From Polytrichum commune (lineage: Eukaryota; Streptophyta; Polytrichopsida; Polytrichales; Polytrichaceae), in contig OX485807.1 of the NCBI GenBank assembly GCA_950295325.1, positions 17,513,001 to 17,574,665 on the forward strand: DNA of 61,665 nucleotides, read 5' to 3'. Positions 12,501 through 24,452 of the stretch are shown here, in pieces. The stretch's first letter is position 1. Each line of letters starts with the position of its first letter. The translations under genes were made by a program, and so were the position numbers. The notes under the pieces were generated by a model that saw only the letters and a list, made by a program, of their open reading frames with translations, ran no database searches and was not told where the DNA came from.

Positions 12501-15500
12501 AGTTTCTGCAACTACGTAGTGATCGCAAGTTTGATTATGATCTAATACCGAGTTATCTTGTCCTTCAGTCCGTTTGGAGAAGTTTGATCTTCTCCCCTGG
12601 AACTAAACAATGCAAAAATCTGATACTACTGCAGGCTGTTGTACTAAGATACTACTGTGAGAAAAGGCCCAGTGAATTGAAAATCCACCAGCTGCAGTTG
12701 CTCTAGTTATATAAACACATAACTTAATGTCGCAGTGCTCCAGCTTTGTGGTGCTTCTCGTATTAGTAGTAAGAAATACACCGTTCCATCATCACAATTA
12801 TGCTCCTTAATAAGTGCAATAGTTTTTCAGTCTCCAGTGGTGAAATTGGATGAATATTCGGTTGTTGGGAACTTCAATTGTGTCAAAAAAATTATTACTA
12901 GATGTTAGACTTTGGTAGATTGCAACATCCTATGAATGATGTAGGTTTCTAAGGACAGATGTGGCTTTTCTGTAACAACATCAATGCAGAGAGTGATAAA
13001 ACCAACACCCTAATTAACGTCGTGCATTAGAAGTCTACAGTTCATTTGCATCATGGCCAGCCATGATCAGTGTAAGGTGAATGGCTTATATTCACTTTGG
13101 TGACAAACCACCATTGCCATTTTTTTTCTCCCCCTTCTATATAGTGATTATATTGAGAATGCCCAATCACCTTAACATCAAGTTTCTGTATTGGTTTTGA
13201 GTCATCTACCAACGAAATTTTGAACCTCTCTAACTTTTGCACATGGAATTCAAATAAGGCACATTTTGATGCATTGGAATCCCTTTACGCAAACATCTAA
13301 CAAGAGACATTTATTACCTTTATCAATTTAATAATATGCTATTCACTCAAAAAAATTAAAGAAGATTTGAGCAACATCTATTGTACAGATGTGTGTAATT
13401 GTGGCCATACAACAGGCTTTGGGAAGAGTGTTGGCGGATGCAGCCAGTCAACCAAACCTACCCTTGGGAGGGAATATGAATGTTGATTTTGAGTGGGTGG
13501 AGATCCCCTCCATTTTCATAAGCAGGTGGGGTTCCCCTTTGGGCCTTGTCAAGACTGTCTAGTAGTACATTACCCAACTTCAAGATGGAACCCTTGCCCA
13601 ACATAGCCACAATTTTTGCAAGGATGCCAAGCTCGAGTGCCAATGTAACATGGTGGTCGCGGACCCAACCCTCAACATGTGGCATGACGCCTTTGCTAAC
13701 GAGGCGTTGTTCCAGCAAGCGCATGACCTCGTGACCACCACTCAATCGATGCAGTTCGAGATGGCTACTATCATGAAGGGTGGCAAAATCATGTTGCCCA
13801 AAACTCTACACGACTCATCAATGACTAGTATGTTCTTGCCACACACACACTTGCCCAAAAAAATGCCCTTCTCTAGATACTACAAAATTCATTGAAATCC
13901 TTAGGTCTCCTTATCGAAACCTTATTCATTAACAATAAGACTCCTAAAAGTTGGAGAATTGTATTTTCCTCCACTTCTTATCCTCATCCAAAGAAAAAAC
14001 CTTCATCTCACAGTAGGAGGACCCCTTAGTCTCATACTCATTCCACACACAAGTGACGCTCTCTCCCCCATGGATGCCTGGGTAGATGAACTGACAACCA
14101 AAAGCAAGGAGATTATTTTCCCCTCCATTGAAAAGAAAAAGAAAAGAAACATAACCCATCTCATCATACTAAATCACCTTCAAATAGGGCTTCCTCCGCA
14201 CAGACAGACACATGATAAGATAAATCAACGACCGATTCAAGATCCTTTTCATTTCCTCCACTTCCAATTCCCTGTTGATGATTCTTTTTTTGAAGCCCGT
14301 CTCATGATGGAACTTGGGACCCATCCATAGACTTCACAATTAATCAGTTTCCATTGCCACAAAATCAGTGCAACGATGTTGGAGCTTAATTTTGGATACT
14401 CTCAACATCCTGCGGAGCTCAAACCTGGCCACCTTGATGGCCCTCACAGTCGCCCAGTGACACGAATTAATCAAGAGCCCAACAGCAGCAGCAGCAGGGT
14501 AAAATGAAACGAAAGATGAGATTCTCATGCCAAGAGCATTGTGTGTGATCTCGATCGAACGAAGACATAGCCGACTTAATTTGTTGCCACGAGCTTGCTG
14601 CAGGAGAAGCTCATCACCTCTCTCTGCCAATCGTCCTCCTGCTCCAATATTCAAGGTAAAGTGTATAAGCCTCATGAGGGCCATTGAATATTGATTGTAC
14701 TTAGTGTCACCAATTCTGTCTGAGTTGATGCAATTATGCTTTGACTACTTGCTGTATGTCTTTTTCTTTTTCGGTTGTCAATATATAGAGGTCAAATTGG
14801 TTGTTTGAATATTACAGAACATGAACATCTTTACTTAGTAGAAAGTTATGTCAATAGTAAGAATGAATATATAACATTGTGTAACTTCAAATGGTAGTTG
14901 ACATTGTATTCAATATTTAGTATAGTGGTTAGTGACCAAGACCACCGCTTTCAGATTGAATTCATTGGTTGAGAAATGGGTGGTGGTCCGACTTTGTTTC
15001 ACACAAGGTCACCAGAAATAGGAGTGGCCATGGTGGGCATGCTTGCAAATGGATGAGAAAGTCGTATGGAAACTCTACGTGACCAGAGATGGGTAGTGTT
15101 TGGTGGTTTATCCAAACTTTGTGACGAAAAAATTCAAATAGGTTGTCTCAATGAAAAATAAGATGACCATGTTAGAATTTGTTTACTCATTGCTATTCAT
15201 AGCCAGTTTTTTTGTTGTTAAGAAACCACATCCCAATCTAAGTTCGCTTTACACTAATATATCCCGTGACAAAGACTTTTAGAAAGTGGTGTGAATTTCT
15301 CTTAGTCATGGAATTTGGACCGCCGACCATGACCACGAGAAGTCCTAAACTATCTTTTTTGCACGACCCTTGATCACACGTGTAAAAGGCCTCATCAAGA
15401 CTTTAAAACCCATGAAATAACTCAACAACAAAAGAAAAGAAAAAGAAAAAGAAACATCAATATTCAAGCATCAACATGAATGTGAGCCCGTCTTTCCTTA

Positions 15501-15680
15501 AGATAATCATCGTTATCCATGACGCAACATATGATGCAATGCCCTCCTTTCGAAAAGTGGACTCTGTAATAGTTTAAGAGACTTTTAAAACAAACCTTAT
15601 GTTACGGACAACCGTTACCAAAACACACTACTTATTGGAAAGAGAAAAAACTATACCAAGAGTCTACCACATAGCAGGAT
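9516..15680. other. Long non-coding stretch
   Basis: No convincing gene. ORFs of 60-123 codons occur on both strands (for example 9973-10341, 13458-13745, 13959-14330 and 14340-14684). They lack recognisable domains, overlap one another on opposite strands and show no splice or promoter context. Decayed transposon or gene fragments are possible. Confidence 0.45.
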
Positions 15681-15862
15681 TTCTTCACACCATAGCATAT
15701 CGTTTGTTGATAAGGTGATGAGAACATCAAAACCTATATATCACTAGCAATTGTTGCGTTGATCAAAGTATTTCTTCACACCATAACATATCGTTTGTTG
15801 ATAAGGTGACGAGAACATCAAAACCTATATATCACTAGCAATTGTTGCGTTGATCAAAGTAT
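15681..15862. repeat. 91-bp tandem duplication
   Basis: Two nearly identical head-to-tail copies, 15681-15771 and 15772-15862. Each begins TTCTTCACACCATA and ends GATCAAAGTATT. They differ at only a couple of positions, so the duplication is recent. Confidence 0.9.
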
Positions 15863-16068
15863 TTGCTGATTTAGACCTCGAATCGTTTGTGTTCAAAGAG
15901 CATACAACTTGGAAAGTCATCAAACAACACTTTGTGTAGTAAGCTTGGCAGTGCAGGTGAATGCATAGAAGGCCGCTTACCAATCATTTATTTGCTGGTG
16001 ACTGTTGGTAACGTCCCTGAATAGTTCTCAAGAATTTCAGTGTTTAATTGCACCAGTGCCTGGATATA

Positions 16069-16948
16069 CAGTCCACCCTCTATAAGTGTTAACAATTGGG
16101 AGTGGTAATATTGTTAACACTTATAGAGTGTTAACATTTATAGAAATATAGAGTTTAACAAATCAAAACATAACACGTATAAATGTAACACAAGTAAAAT
16201 ATTGTTATAATACCAAATGAAGTTCCAAAATACAATTGAGGAGTCTCACTCCTCCATTTCCACTCCTCTAGGATGGAAGAAGGCATCTATAGAGTCTAAA
16301 CTCTGAAGCCTGAACTCTGAAGCCTTCCCCATCTCTACTGTCCTTGATTAAATTGAAAGACAGATGCAAACTGACTCTAAACCACAAGGACACAAACCCT
16401 ATCCACAAAAATAATACAGCACCCTCAAAATTAATCAGACAAAACTCGCCGCCGCTGCCCCGGGAGACTTGGAAGGCAGATTTCGGCCAACCATAACTCA
16501 CTCGTTAGAAGTCGGAATTCGACAAAACTACTACCATTGGAATCGTCTCCTCAATAGCTTTCTAATGGTATGTGATTCGCCCTACAAGTCTGAAATTCAA
16601 AAACAACATTCTCAGAAATTCGAACGCTGGTAGACTGGCTCAACCTGCTAGGGTAAACTGAGTTGACGAGGGAGGGACTTGCAGTCAATATCCTAAACCC
16701 TAATAATTTCTAAATGGGGGGTATGTTACAATATGTTACAATATATTACATGTGCTATGTTACAGTATATTGTATTGTATGGTATTATATAGTATAATAA
16801 TAAGTTAACAGATATAGAGGGCAAAATTACAAAGAGGGGAGTAGCCAATCAGTTAACACTTAACACTTAACGTTATTGTAGTCTCCCCAAGTAGGGAGTA
16901 GAAAAAATGTTAACACTTATAGAGGTAACACTTATAGAGGGTGGACTG
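16069..16948. mobile_element. Non-autonomous pogo/Tc1-mariner-like MITE
   Basis: Terminal inverted repeats start CAGTCCACCCTCTATAAGTG at 16069 and end with the reverse complement (CACTTATAGAGGGTGGACTG) at 16948. Each is flanked by TA, the target duplication of Tc1/mariner and pogo elements. CAGT...ACTG termini followed by CCTCTATAA are characteristic of plant pogo-like MITEs. The TAACACTTATAGAG block is repeated inside both ends, giving nested hairpins. The 880-bp interior has no transposase. The reading frame at 16268-16501 is not convincing. Confidence 0.85.
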
Positions 16949-17140
16949 TAACATTCTTCAGCTACATCGTCCTTTTCACCCTCCTTTATTTCTAGTTTAG
17001 AATAGACTAAAGCTTCTCACTTTCCCATTTTCCTCCTCACCGTATGATTTGTTGCCTGAGAAGGACATTGTCCCGTTTTGAACTGAACCTTTTGAGCAAG
17101 GTAATTGATGCAAGGATTTTTTGTCGTTGGTTGTAGTAGG

Positions 17141-17485
17141 TGTTGGGTGTTGATTATAGTTACCATAGCTCTCTAGCAGCTTGGGCAGAAAATAATTAGT
17201 TTTAAAGGTGTTTAAATTTTTGTCCCAAAAAGAAGAAGAAATAATATTCAAAGAGTATCTAGAATCACAAAATCATCATAGATGAAATTAGGAAAAGCAT
17301 TCATGAATTATAAAAATGACTTTAATGAATGTCGAACTTATTTTGGATTACTTTTTGAATTTGCTTGATTTTAGAAGAAAAAAATTATGGGTTGCCTAAC
17401 TTGCTTTTGCAATTTAATTAATTATTAGGCAGAAAGGTGCCCGGCAAGCTGCTAGAGAGCTATAGTAAACACTATATTCGGTAAT
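17141..17485. mobile_element. Foldback MITE
   Basis: The left arm, ATAGCTCTCTAGCAGCTTG at about 17164-17183, is repeated in reverse as CAAGCTGCTAGAGAGCTAT at about 17444-17463. Similarity extends to roughly 50 bp per arm. The interior of about 240 bp has no coding potential. The superfamily is unclear, and hAT- or PIF-type are both possible. Confidence 0.65.
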
Positions 17486-17776
17486 TGGAGACTTTTTGTT
17501 GATTTTGAGACTATTTAAGGACGTGGCTTTCACATTTGTAGGAAGGAAAACACTAAAAATATGGTATGTTCCCAATTTTGGAAACAAATAAGAGACTCAA
17601 ATGCATGGAACTACACATAAAAATAAGAAAATGGGATATATGAAAACATTTGCATATGGAAAATCAATATCATATTTATTGAATAGGGGTTGAAGTACAA
17701 AATGCAAGTGGAATATCCAATATTAGGCGAAAGTCCTAGAAACATAATTCCACAACTACCTGTATGTTAATATAGC

Positions 17777-18661
17777 CTATACGTTCGGATCATGATTACG
17801 ACTCACTACTTTTACTTTTGCAATACTATTATTAGCATTTATGGCCGTTTCATGTTCTTTTGCTTTCATGGCCTCCATGGCTCTAAAGATCTCGGGTCCG
17901 CGGCTAAAACCTTGTGTATTTGTCGACCCCGAATATGTGCCATTTGCCCATATTTGCCGACCCCCTACCGAATAAGTGGAATACGAATGCGATTGGGAAA
18001 ACGAACGTCTTTCACTCTTCCGTAGGGCCAAACAACGATCAAACTCGCAAGAAGCAGTCTTCAGTGTTCGCCTATCCAATGACGAAGTCGAGGATGAACG
18101 GCCCACATTCATGTGTATTGGGGTCTGAAACAATGACCATAAATACATATAATGACGTGGGTTAGTATAAGTTACGGATGGAAGTCCGAAAAACCCAAGA
18201 ATATGAAATGCACTAATACACAGAAATCATGAAGGAAAAACTTGAGAATGCCAATAATTGGGCACCTTGGCCTGCGGGGCGATGGTTTGAGCTTCTGGGA
18301 CATCGAGGGGGGCCACAAGCACAACAGGGACGCTCGTAAACGCCGGGACATCAATTTGGGGTTCATCCATGCAAAGGCGTCTGGTCGACCGTGGGTTACG
18401 GACGTGCTTCTCACTGCGGAGGGGAGATGGAGATGGACTTGGAGCGTAATTGAGTTTTGCAACCTTTGCAGGAGGGCTATCCACGACTCCGTCTTCAAAC
18501 CCGGAGTCTTTGGAGTAATCAACAGCAGAGGCAGCATCGACGGCCGAATATTGGAATAGTGAAGGCATTGCAACGTCGCTCATACCAAGGGAAGGAGATG
18601 TGGGGCCTGACCGTGATGCAGACATGCCATTGACGACACTTTGGGGTGCTTGGTGAGGCAA
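17777..18661 (-). CDS. Ser/Pro-rich ORF in two exons, unknown function
   Basis: Exons 18661-18242 and 18124-17777 are joined in phase 0. A weak donor (CAA/GTTTTT) is followed by a TACTAAC-like branch site and a TTTCAG acceptor. The 5' side is preceded by a CTTAG acceptor (18662), so an upstream exon may exist. The encoded segments are rich in Ser, Pro and Ala, with SPSPSPSP-like stretches, and the second exon is basic. I do not recognise the family. It lies directly downstream of the FCP1-like exon on the same strand, so it may be a separate small gene or an alternative 3' exon set. Its intron contains a degenerate copy (18171-18192) of the element's palindrome, which ties it to the same element. 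Confidence 0.4.
18171..18192. repeat. Degenerate palindrome copy
   Basis: TTACGGATGGAAGTCCGAAA is a decayed match to the core TTACGGACGCGCGTCCGTAA. It lies within the intron 18125-18241. Confidence 0.5.
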
Positions 18662-18753
18662 CTAAGACACAAGAATACATTACAAAAATAAGGGGAGAAA
18701 GGTTAGATATTTACATGGAGAGTCCAAGTACAAACCCAAAATTGTCAAAGTTT

Positions 18754-21700
18754 TCATATTAATTTATTGAGTCTAGCGTAGCCGTACAATCTCCTAAATT
18801 CCTCATCTTGTGGGCCTAGAGGCCTATTGCCAATTGGGTTGGAGAGCACAAAATCCGGGACACTTCCGGGGTGATAGGCAAGCCTCCTAATGTAGGGTCC
18901 TAGTTCACTCTCTAGAAGGTTGTCATTTCTATCGCTTTCCCAAGGATCCGGGAATATGCAATTGCCCGGGGGATTGAGAATACTCTTTGCCGGGCTGTCG
19001 TCAATGAGGAGTGTGTTATCCGGGGTGGGCCAACAACCGTGGGGAACCCCCTCCAACATAGGGACGCCCACCCAGAGGTTCTTCCTCAGGACCTTTAAGA
19101 ATTGAGGCCCACGACCTCCTCCGACCTTGGGTACAATATTGCCACTACGGTCATAGAGGTCATCGCAGTGTTCTTGACCGAGAAGCAAGCATGGCATTGC
19201 GAGTTCTCGGAAAAGGAAACCGACGATGGCCTTCGTGTTGTCCATGAGCATAGAGCTCCAGATGATGACATGTGCGAAGCCAAGGACCTCACGAAGGAAG
19301 CTCCTCAAGCCGGGGCGGGCACGTACAACCTTCTTATTTATGAGAGTATCGAATTGTCCGCCGTAATCCATGTCTTGTGGACTACGGAAGGGCCCCTTGG
19401 ACGCACTATTCGAGATATGTTTGGAATGACAAAGCACCCCATTGAGGTCAAATATTATGAACGGTTTCCTCATGGGCGCGCTTGGTTTTCCCGCGGGGTT
19501 GCGACATATCTCCGACGGACCCTGTGATGGAACATTCTATCTAGGTAAATGGTACTACTCAAGAAAACCAATTGACAAGCATGGATGAACTCAAAAAAGA
19601 ATTATAAGGCCAAAAATAATCCGAACCATCCAGTTGAAAAATTGGTATTAATGTAATTGGTGATACACATTTGGTGAATAATATACATTGTCGCAAAAAA
19701 TATCTGTTGAAGTTAATGGAATCTATGCTAACAAAATTGTATCCACCCGCCGGGCGAAGTCGAGGATTGAACTCGATAATATACACACGCCACGAAGGAG
19801 GCAGACAAGGAAGTTTCGGACGCGCGTCCGTAACGTGGGAGGCATGCTCAAAGGTTGATTACCTCTTCAGGGGCGAGGTCCGCGCCAGCAGTGCCTCCCT
19901 CACCTGGCCCCGTCATGGGCACATGATCCGGACGCGCATCCGCAAAATTGTCCAGATCTTCGACCACCAACAAAGTGTCTCCAGCCGCTTGCGATCCTTG
20001 AGTATCCACGTAAGGCTGATCCTCATCAGTGGAGTCTTGGCTGCCCCGCATATGTACATCTTCATCGCCGATGGGGGCGTGGCCTTCATTGACATCTCTC
20101 TCGGCGGCACCCGCCGTGTCACGTGCCGGTATCTCCTCCACTCCTGTTGGAAGAGAGGGGGGCTCTGGAGTGGCGACAACAATGGGAGAGGGCGGGACAA
20201 TCAACGTGGGAGCTGGATAAGCATGCTCGGGAATATAAACAGCATGGCTACTAGATGGAGGCCGCATGAGAGTGGTGGGCATCGACATGCCCGCCTCGGG
20301 AGCTGCATATACAACTTGGGGCCTTGCCTGCAAGCTCTGCATCAAGCTCATGAATTGTTGGCTCTGGGCCAAGAACTGCTGATTTTGAGCCATGAGATCA
20401 GCGTGCCTTCGAGCAGACTCCAATCTAGCTTGCTCCATCTCAGCTTGGATGGCGGCCATCTTTTTGGCGTGCTCCTCGTTAGCTTCTCGAAGCCGTTGGT
20501 CAAGCTCTTCCTTCATTCGCTTCTCCATCTTCTCGTCCAATTCGGACACTGACATCGGCTCTTTCTTCACCTTGCCAGGTTCGGTAGGCAAGGCAGAGAT
20601 GGCATTGTGGATCCTAATCTCATCCTCGTCTTCATCGGAGAGCTCCAAGACCGCGCCTTCAGGGTATTCGTTGTATGGTGTCTTGTTCCTCTTTCGTCGA
20701 CTCTCACGATATAGAGAGATATCAGGCCTCAATATCAACTCCAGCACATCCCTCCCCTCCATAGGGGGTAGATGTGAATGTTGAGACCCCCCTCCAGATG
20801 AAGCCGTGCATCCGCCTTCTGCCGCAAGGTCCACATCCTTCTCCGCAATAACACCTGCAGCACGAGATGGACCCGCAGTTGAAGGAAACCCAACTCGAGA
20901 GGTGGGAGTCCCAAAATGTGAGAGAACAGGGGTATGTGGGACCCTTATCGGAGTGAAGTTAACGCGTGCCTCTTGCGCATCCGTGTCGTCTGTTCCCAGC
21001 AGGAACACACTTGGATTAATTGGGTCCCGAACAAGGCCGTGTAAAGGCTCCTGTGTGGAGGGCTGCGCTCTTGGGGAACTGGGATCCTGGTCCTCTTCAG
21101 GGTCTGTCTCCATTCCGGGCATTGCCTCTTCTCTAGAAGCAAGAGGCACCGCAGGATGGGGTGTAAGGACGTCCATGATGTCCTGTATATCCATTTTGGA
21201 GGCAATAACCCTGTGAGTATGGGCGTCATCGTAGTCGGAATCCTCCACAAAAGAATTCACCTGCAATCCAAGCATCTGCACCAAACAAGAAAATTAGATA
21301 GGAACAATTGTGGTGATGACATATAAATGAGGCCAGATGCCAACACATTCTACGGACGCGCGTTCGTAAAACCACCACTCAAAAGTTGGACAATGTTACG
21401 GACGCACGGTCGTAAAATTCACATGCACCTGATACTGGGTTTTTACGGACGCGCGTCCGTAAAATAACTATGCAAAGATAGGTGGGTTGAAAGACAAACA
21501 ACTACTCACCAATGCTGCATACATAAACTTCGTGCCTCCGAAGACGTTGTAAACTGTCTCACTCATGGCAGTTAAAGCCTTCAAGACTCCTATATAAAAG
21601 TCCATCCGGAGCTCGAACGCCGGGTAGACGGCATGCATTGTCTCCTCCACAAGCTCCTTGGGGTGCGGTGGGGGCAACGAGTAGACTTTCCTGAACACCT

Positions 21701-24270
21701 CATGTGGTTTAATAGGCAATCGCCCAGTTGGTGAGGACTTGCGTGTCAAGAAATAAAGTTGCACGGCTCCCACTTGCTTCACCCCTCTTGCCTCTTGAAT
21801 AACAGTGATCCCTTCTGTCTTCGTCGGGATGTAGGTGTTGTGGTACAGATCGTATTCGAGGTCCATCGTTGATGTGTATAGATGGACAATGGATGTGGAC
21901 CTCTCTTGCTCTACAATCCATAACCACACATGAGGCTCAAAGAGGGCAGGCGAGCGATAGCTCTTGAAGGCTTTTAAGAAGGGGTCGTAGAAGGGTGATC
22001 CCGCAACGTCTTGTTTCCAAGCTCCGGGAATTGCACGAAAATCAAAAATGGCGAAAGGGCAACCCCGGGGGTCATCTCTCACAGAGGCTCTTGAAGCATG
22101 GGTGTCCCATGTGCCGAACTTCATGCCCTTTGTGACCGTGCAGAATCTTGCAAACCCTCCGAATTTCGCTTTCTTTTTCCTATCGAGAAAGTTCACGTAC
22201 AACCCTGCCTCCCTCTCGTCGATAGATCCCTTCTTTTCGTTCCTCCTGGATCGTTGGGCTAGGAAGGATGATGCCCCTATTATCAAAGCTCGCATGGAGA
22301 CGCCATTGATGTGGTATTCACTCTTCAGCTTCCTCCAATTCTCCCACACGATCTCACCATCACTATTAATGAGGTTGTGGGTGGGTAGCAATTTGCTAAT
22401 CTCCCTTACAGCCATGGTCTTCTTCTTTCTGTAATCGCACCATTCCTTTATATGGTACGTGGATGGCTTCATATGCTTCGGCCGCTTCAGAAAGATTTTG
22501 GGATAGGGCAGAGTTCTTCTAGGAGTTTCTAGAAGAATGTGTTCTGCTGCCATGTACAGCTCCGAGTCCATCAATCCTTGGAGGGGACGAAAGAACTCTC
22601 GCAGGATTGGTGGTACCTTAATCTTTGAATCGCTCTTGTACGTGTTTTCCGTATCTGGATTCACAAGGTCCCCGTTGTTGTGGGCATCGAAGAGTCGCAA
22701 CCATATTGCCCACGTCTCCTCTGTTGCAGTGATGAGCTTGAGTTCACCCTTTAATTCATGCACTGTCTTCATGCCGCTTGTCTTCATGTCTATACTCGAG
22801 AACTTTGTCAAGATGGCATTGCTGAATGTCTGCAAAAGGCATGAATTGCAAGAGGCATGAATTGCAAGAAATCAGTACATCGAAATTAGCAGACATTAAA
22901 TTCAAAGAATTGAAGCAGTGGGAGGAGAAGGGCCAGGTTTACGGACGTGCGTCCGTAAATATATATGAGTGATATACCTGCCATTTGGGGTTCTTGACGA
23001 CTGCATTGTCTCTTTCTTTTGGGGGACATTCGTGCTCCACCCACAAGGTCCTCCCAGCCACGATGTTAGCTGCCCATGAAGCCTCGAACTGCCTCACTTT
23101 ATTCCCTTGGTTCATGAAAGCAGAAATTGCAATTAGTTGGTTCGAGTCCTTGGAATGCACGACGAATGCCTTCCAATATCGTATCGTTTCTTTCAATAGG
23201 CTTTTCCACTCGTCATCTTCAAGGAGAGCTTTTGCAGCCATCACACTATGTTGGCCGTCGACTATGTAGAACTCTCCATTCTTGAGAATGGGCCAATTTT
23301 TTTCGTTCACTTCAACGATAGGATCCTTAGGTGTGACGCAAATCGTCTGCCTGTCAAATTTGGGGTTGTTCATGATGTTGTTCATTTGCCACCATACCCC
23401 GCTCTCTTCTTTCGCTCTGGTATTCATACTTTCGGTGCCCTTGTGGCATTTGTAGACGTCTACGTCGAAAGTGAAATACCTGCCAAGCGGCCAGCAACCC
23501 TTTGTCTTCTCATCGAACTCTTGGAATATCTTTGTGGAGAGTTCGGCGTCAGGACGTTGACCTTTTTTAAGGAGAGGAGCGACAGTGAGTGTTAAGCTGA
23601 CATCCGGGCCCTCTGTTAGCCCTGATGACTCCATCTGCGAGTGAGAGCGTTTACTCGTCTGTCTGCTCCCCCTTGATGCACCACTCTGCGAGGGCCTTGA
23701 GGATTCCGGCACAGGTTTAGGGACACGCTTGGGCCGTTCAGGAACGGCTTGTTTTTTTTTCTCCTTCCCCTTTCTGGCCTCTAGCAAGGCCCCATTCACT
23801 CTTGTAACATTGTTCAAGAGTCGTCCAAGCCGCTTACCCGTCCAAGGTGCATTGCATGCATAGTCTTGGAACTCCGTCTGGAGATTGAAGCAAGCCGCAT
23901 CGGGACTACCATTTTCACACTCATTTTTGTTAAAGGGATGGTAAGATTCGTGCAAAATGAATGTGACTCGATCTTCTTTCTTCTCAAGGTCAATTACTAC
24001 ATAATCCCCTTGGGCCACTGCACACTCTACTGTCCACGATTTAAGTTTTAGCCACTTCTCCGCATCATCTATGTCCGTCTTAATTTGGTAGGCAAATCTA
24101 AGCACAAATATCTCTTTTTCGTCTTTCTCTACCAGTACTGTCCAATTATCTACAATGTCATCTTGTGGCTTGTAGTGGTCGTTCGGGCTGATGTCTTTGA
24201 TAGCTTCTGGCAGCGGAGGAATGAGAGCCTCTGCGAACATCTCAATTGCGGGTCTCTTTTTAGATGCCAT
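18754..24270 (-). CDS. Multi-domain element protein: ParB-like motif, coiled coil, FCP1/NIF-like phosphatase
   Basis: Four exons, 24270-22978, 22829-21510, 21275-19863 and 19521-18754, all joined in phase 0 with GT-AG sites (donors GTATAT, GTGAGT, GTAATC), give about 1597 residues. The start, MASKKRP, follows a TTTTTGCAG acceptor, so 5' UTR or further coding exons lie upstream. About residues 330-400 carry VDGQHSVMAAKAL, resembling the DGQHR/ParB-sulfiredoxin fold. The second exon is unrecognised. About residue 1080 is VLELSDEDED, a textbook SUMO-interacting motif, followed by VKKEP (a SUMO-acceptor consensus) and a coiled coil (about 1118-1187, continuing into a Gln-rich tail). The last exon is an FCP1/NIF-type HAD domain: DLNGVL about 1367, WSSM, and LLIDDSPAK about 1511. 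The second Asp of the DxDxT motif is Asn. Each intron carries the element palindrome. The reading frame is intact, and the biochemical role is inference. Confidence 0.75.
19814..19833. repeat. Palindrome copy in intron 3
   Basis: TTTCGGACGCGCGTCCGTAA has one mismatch to the perfect palindrome. It lies in the intron 19522-19862. Confidence 0.85.
21351..21462. repeat. Three palindrome copies in intron 2
   Basis: Copies lie at 21351-21371 (one arm with GTTCG), 21396-21415 (centre GCACGG) and 21443-21462 (perfect). All lie inside the 234-bp intron 21276-21509, at spacings of about 46 bp. Confidence 0.9.
22939..22958. repeat. Palindrome copy in intron 1
   Basis: TTACGGACGTGCGTCCGTAA has a single central mismatch. 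It lies in the 148-bp intron 22830-22977. Confidence 0.9.
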
Positions 24271-24329
24271 CTGCAAAAATAAGATAGACAACAAGTTAGT
24301 ATTGTGGTCAATGGATAAAGATACTAATA

Positions 24330-24347
24330 TACGAACGCGCGTTCGTA
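24330..24347. repeat. Palindrome with compensatory changes
   Basis: TACGAACGCGCGTTCGTA is perfectly symmetrical although both arms differ from the common GGACG/CGTCC form. Confidence 0.9.
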
Positions 24348-24452
24348 AAGATTGCGTATTCTGTCATCTAGGTATTATATATTCAAATGAAAACATCCAG
24401 TTGTAGTGAATACGCATAGCGCGTACACTACATACTCAAATATATGAAGAGG

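Noticed and set aside
19671-21216. Long plus-strand ORFs over the FCP1-like gene (19671-20552, 20392-20784, 20806-21216)
   Set aside because: They are antisense shadows of the spliced minus-strand exons, which carry recognisable domains and splice sites.
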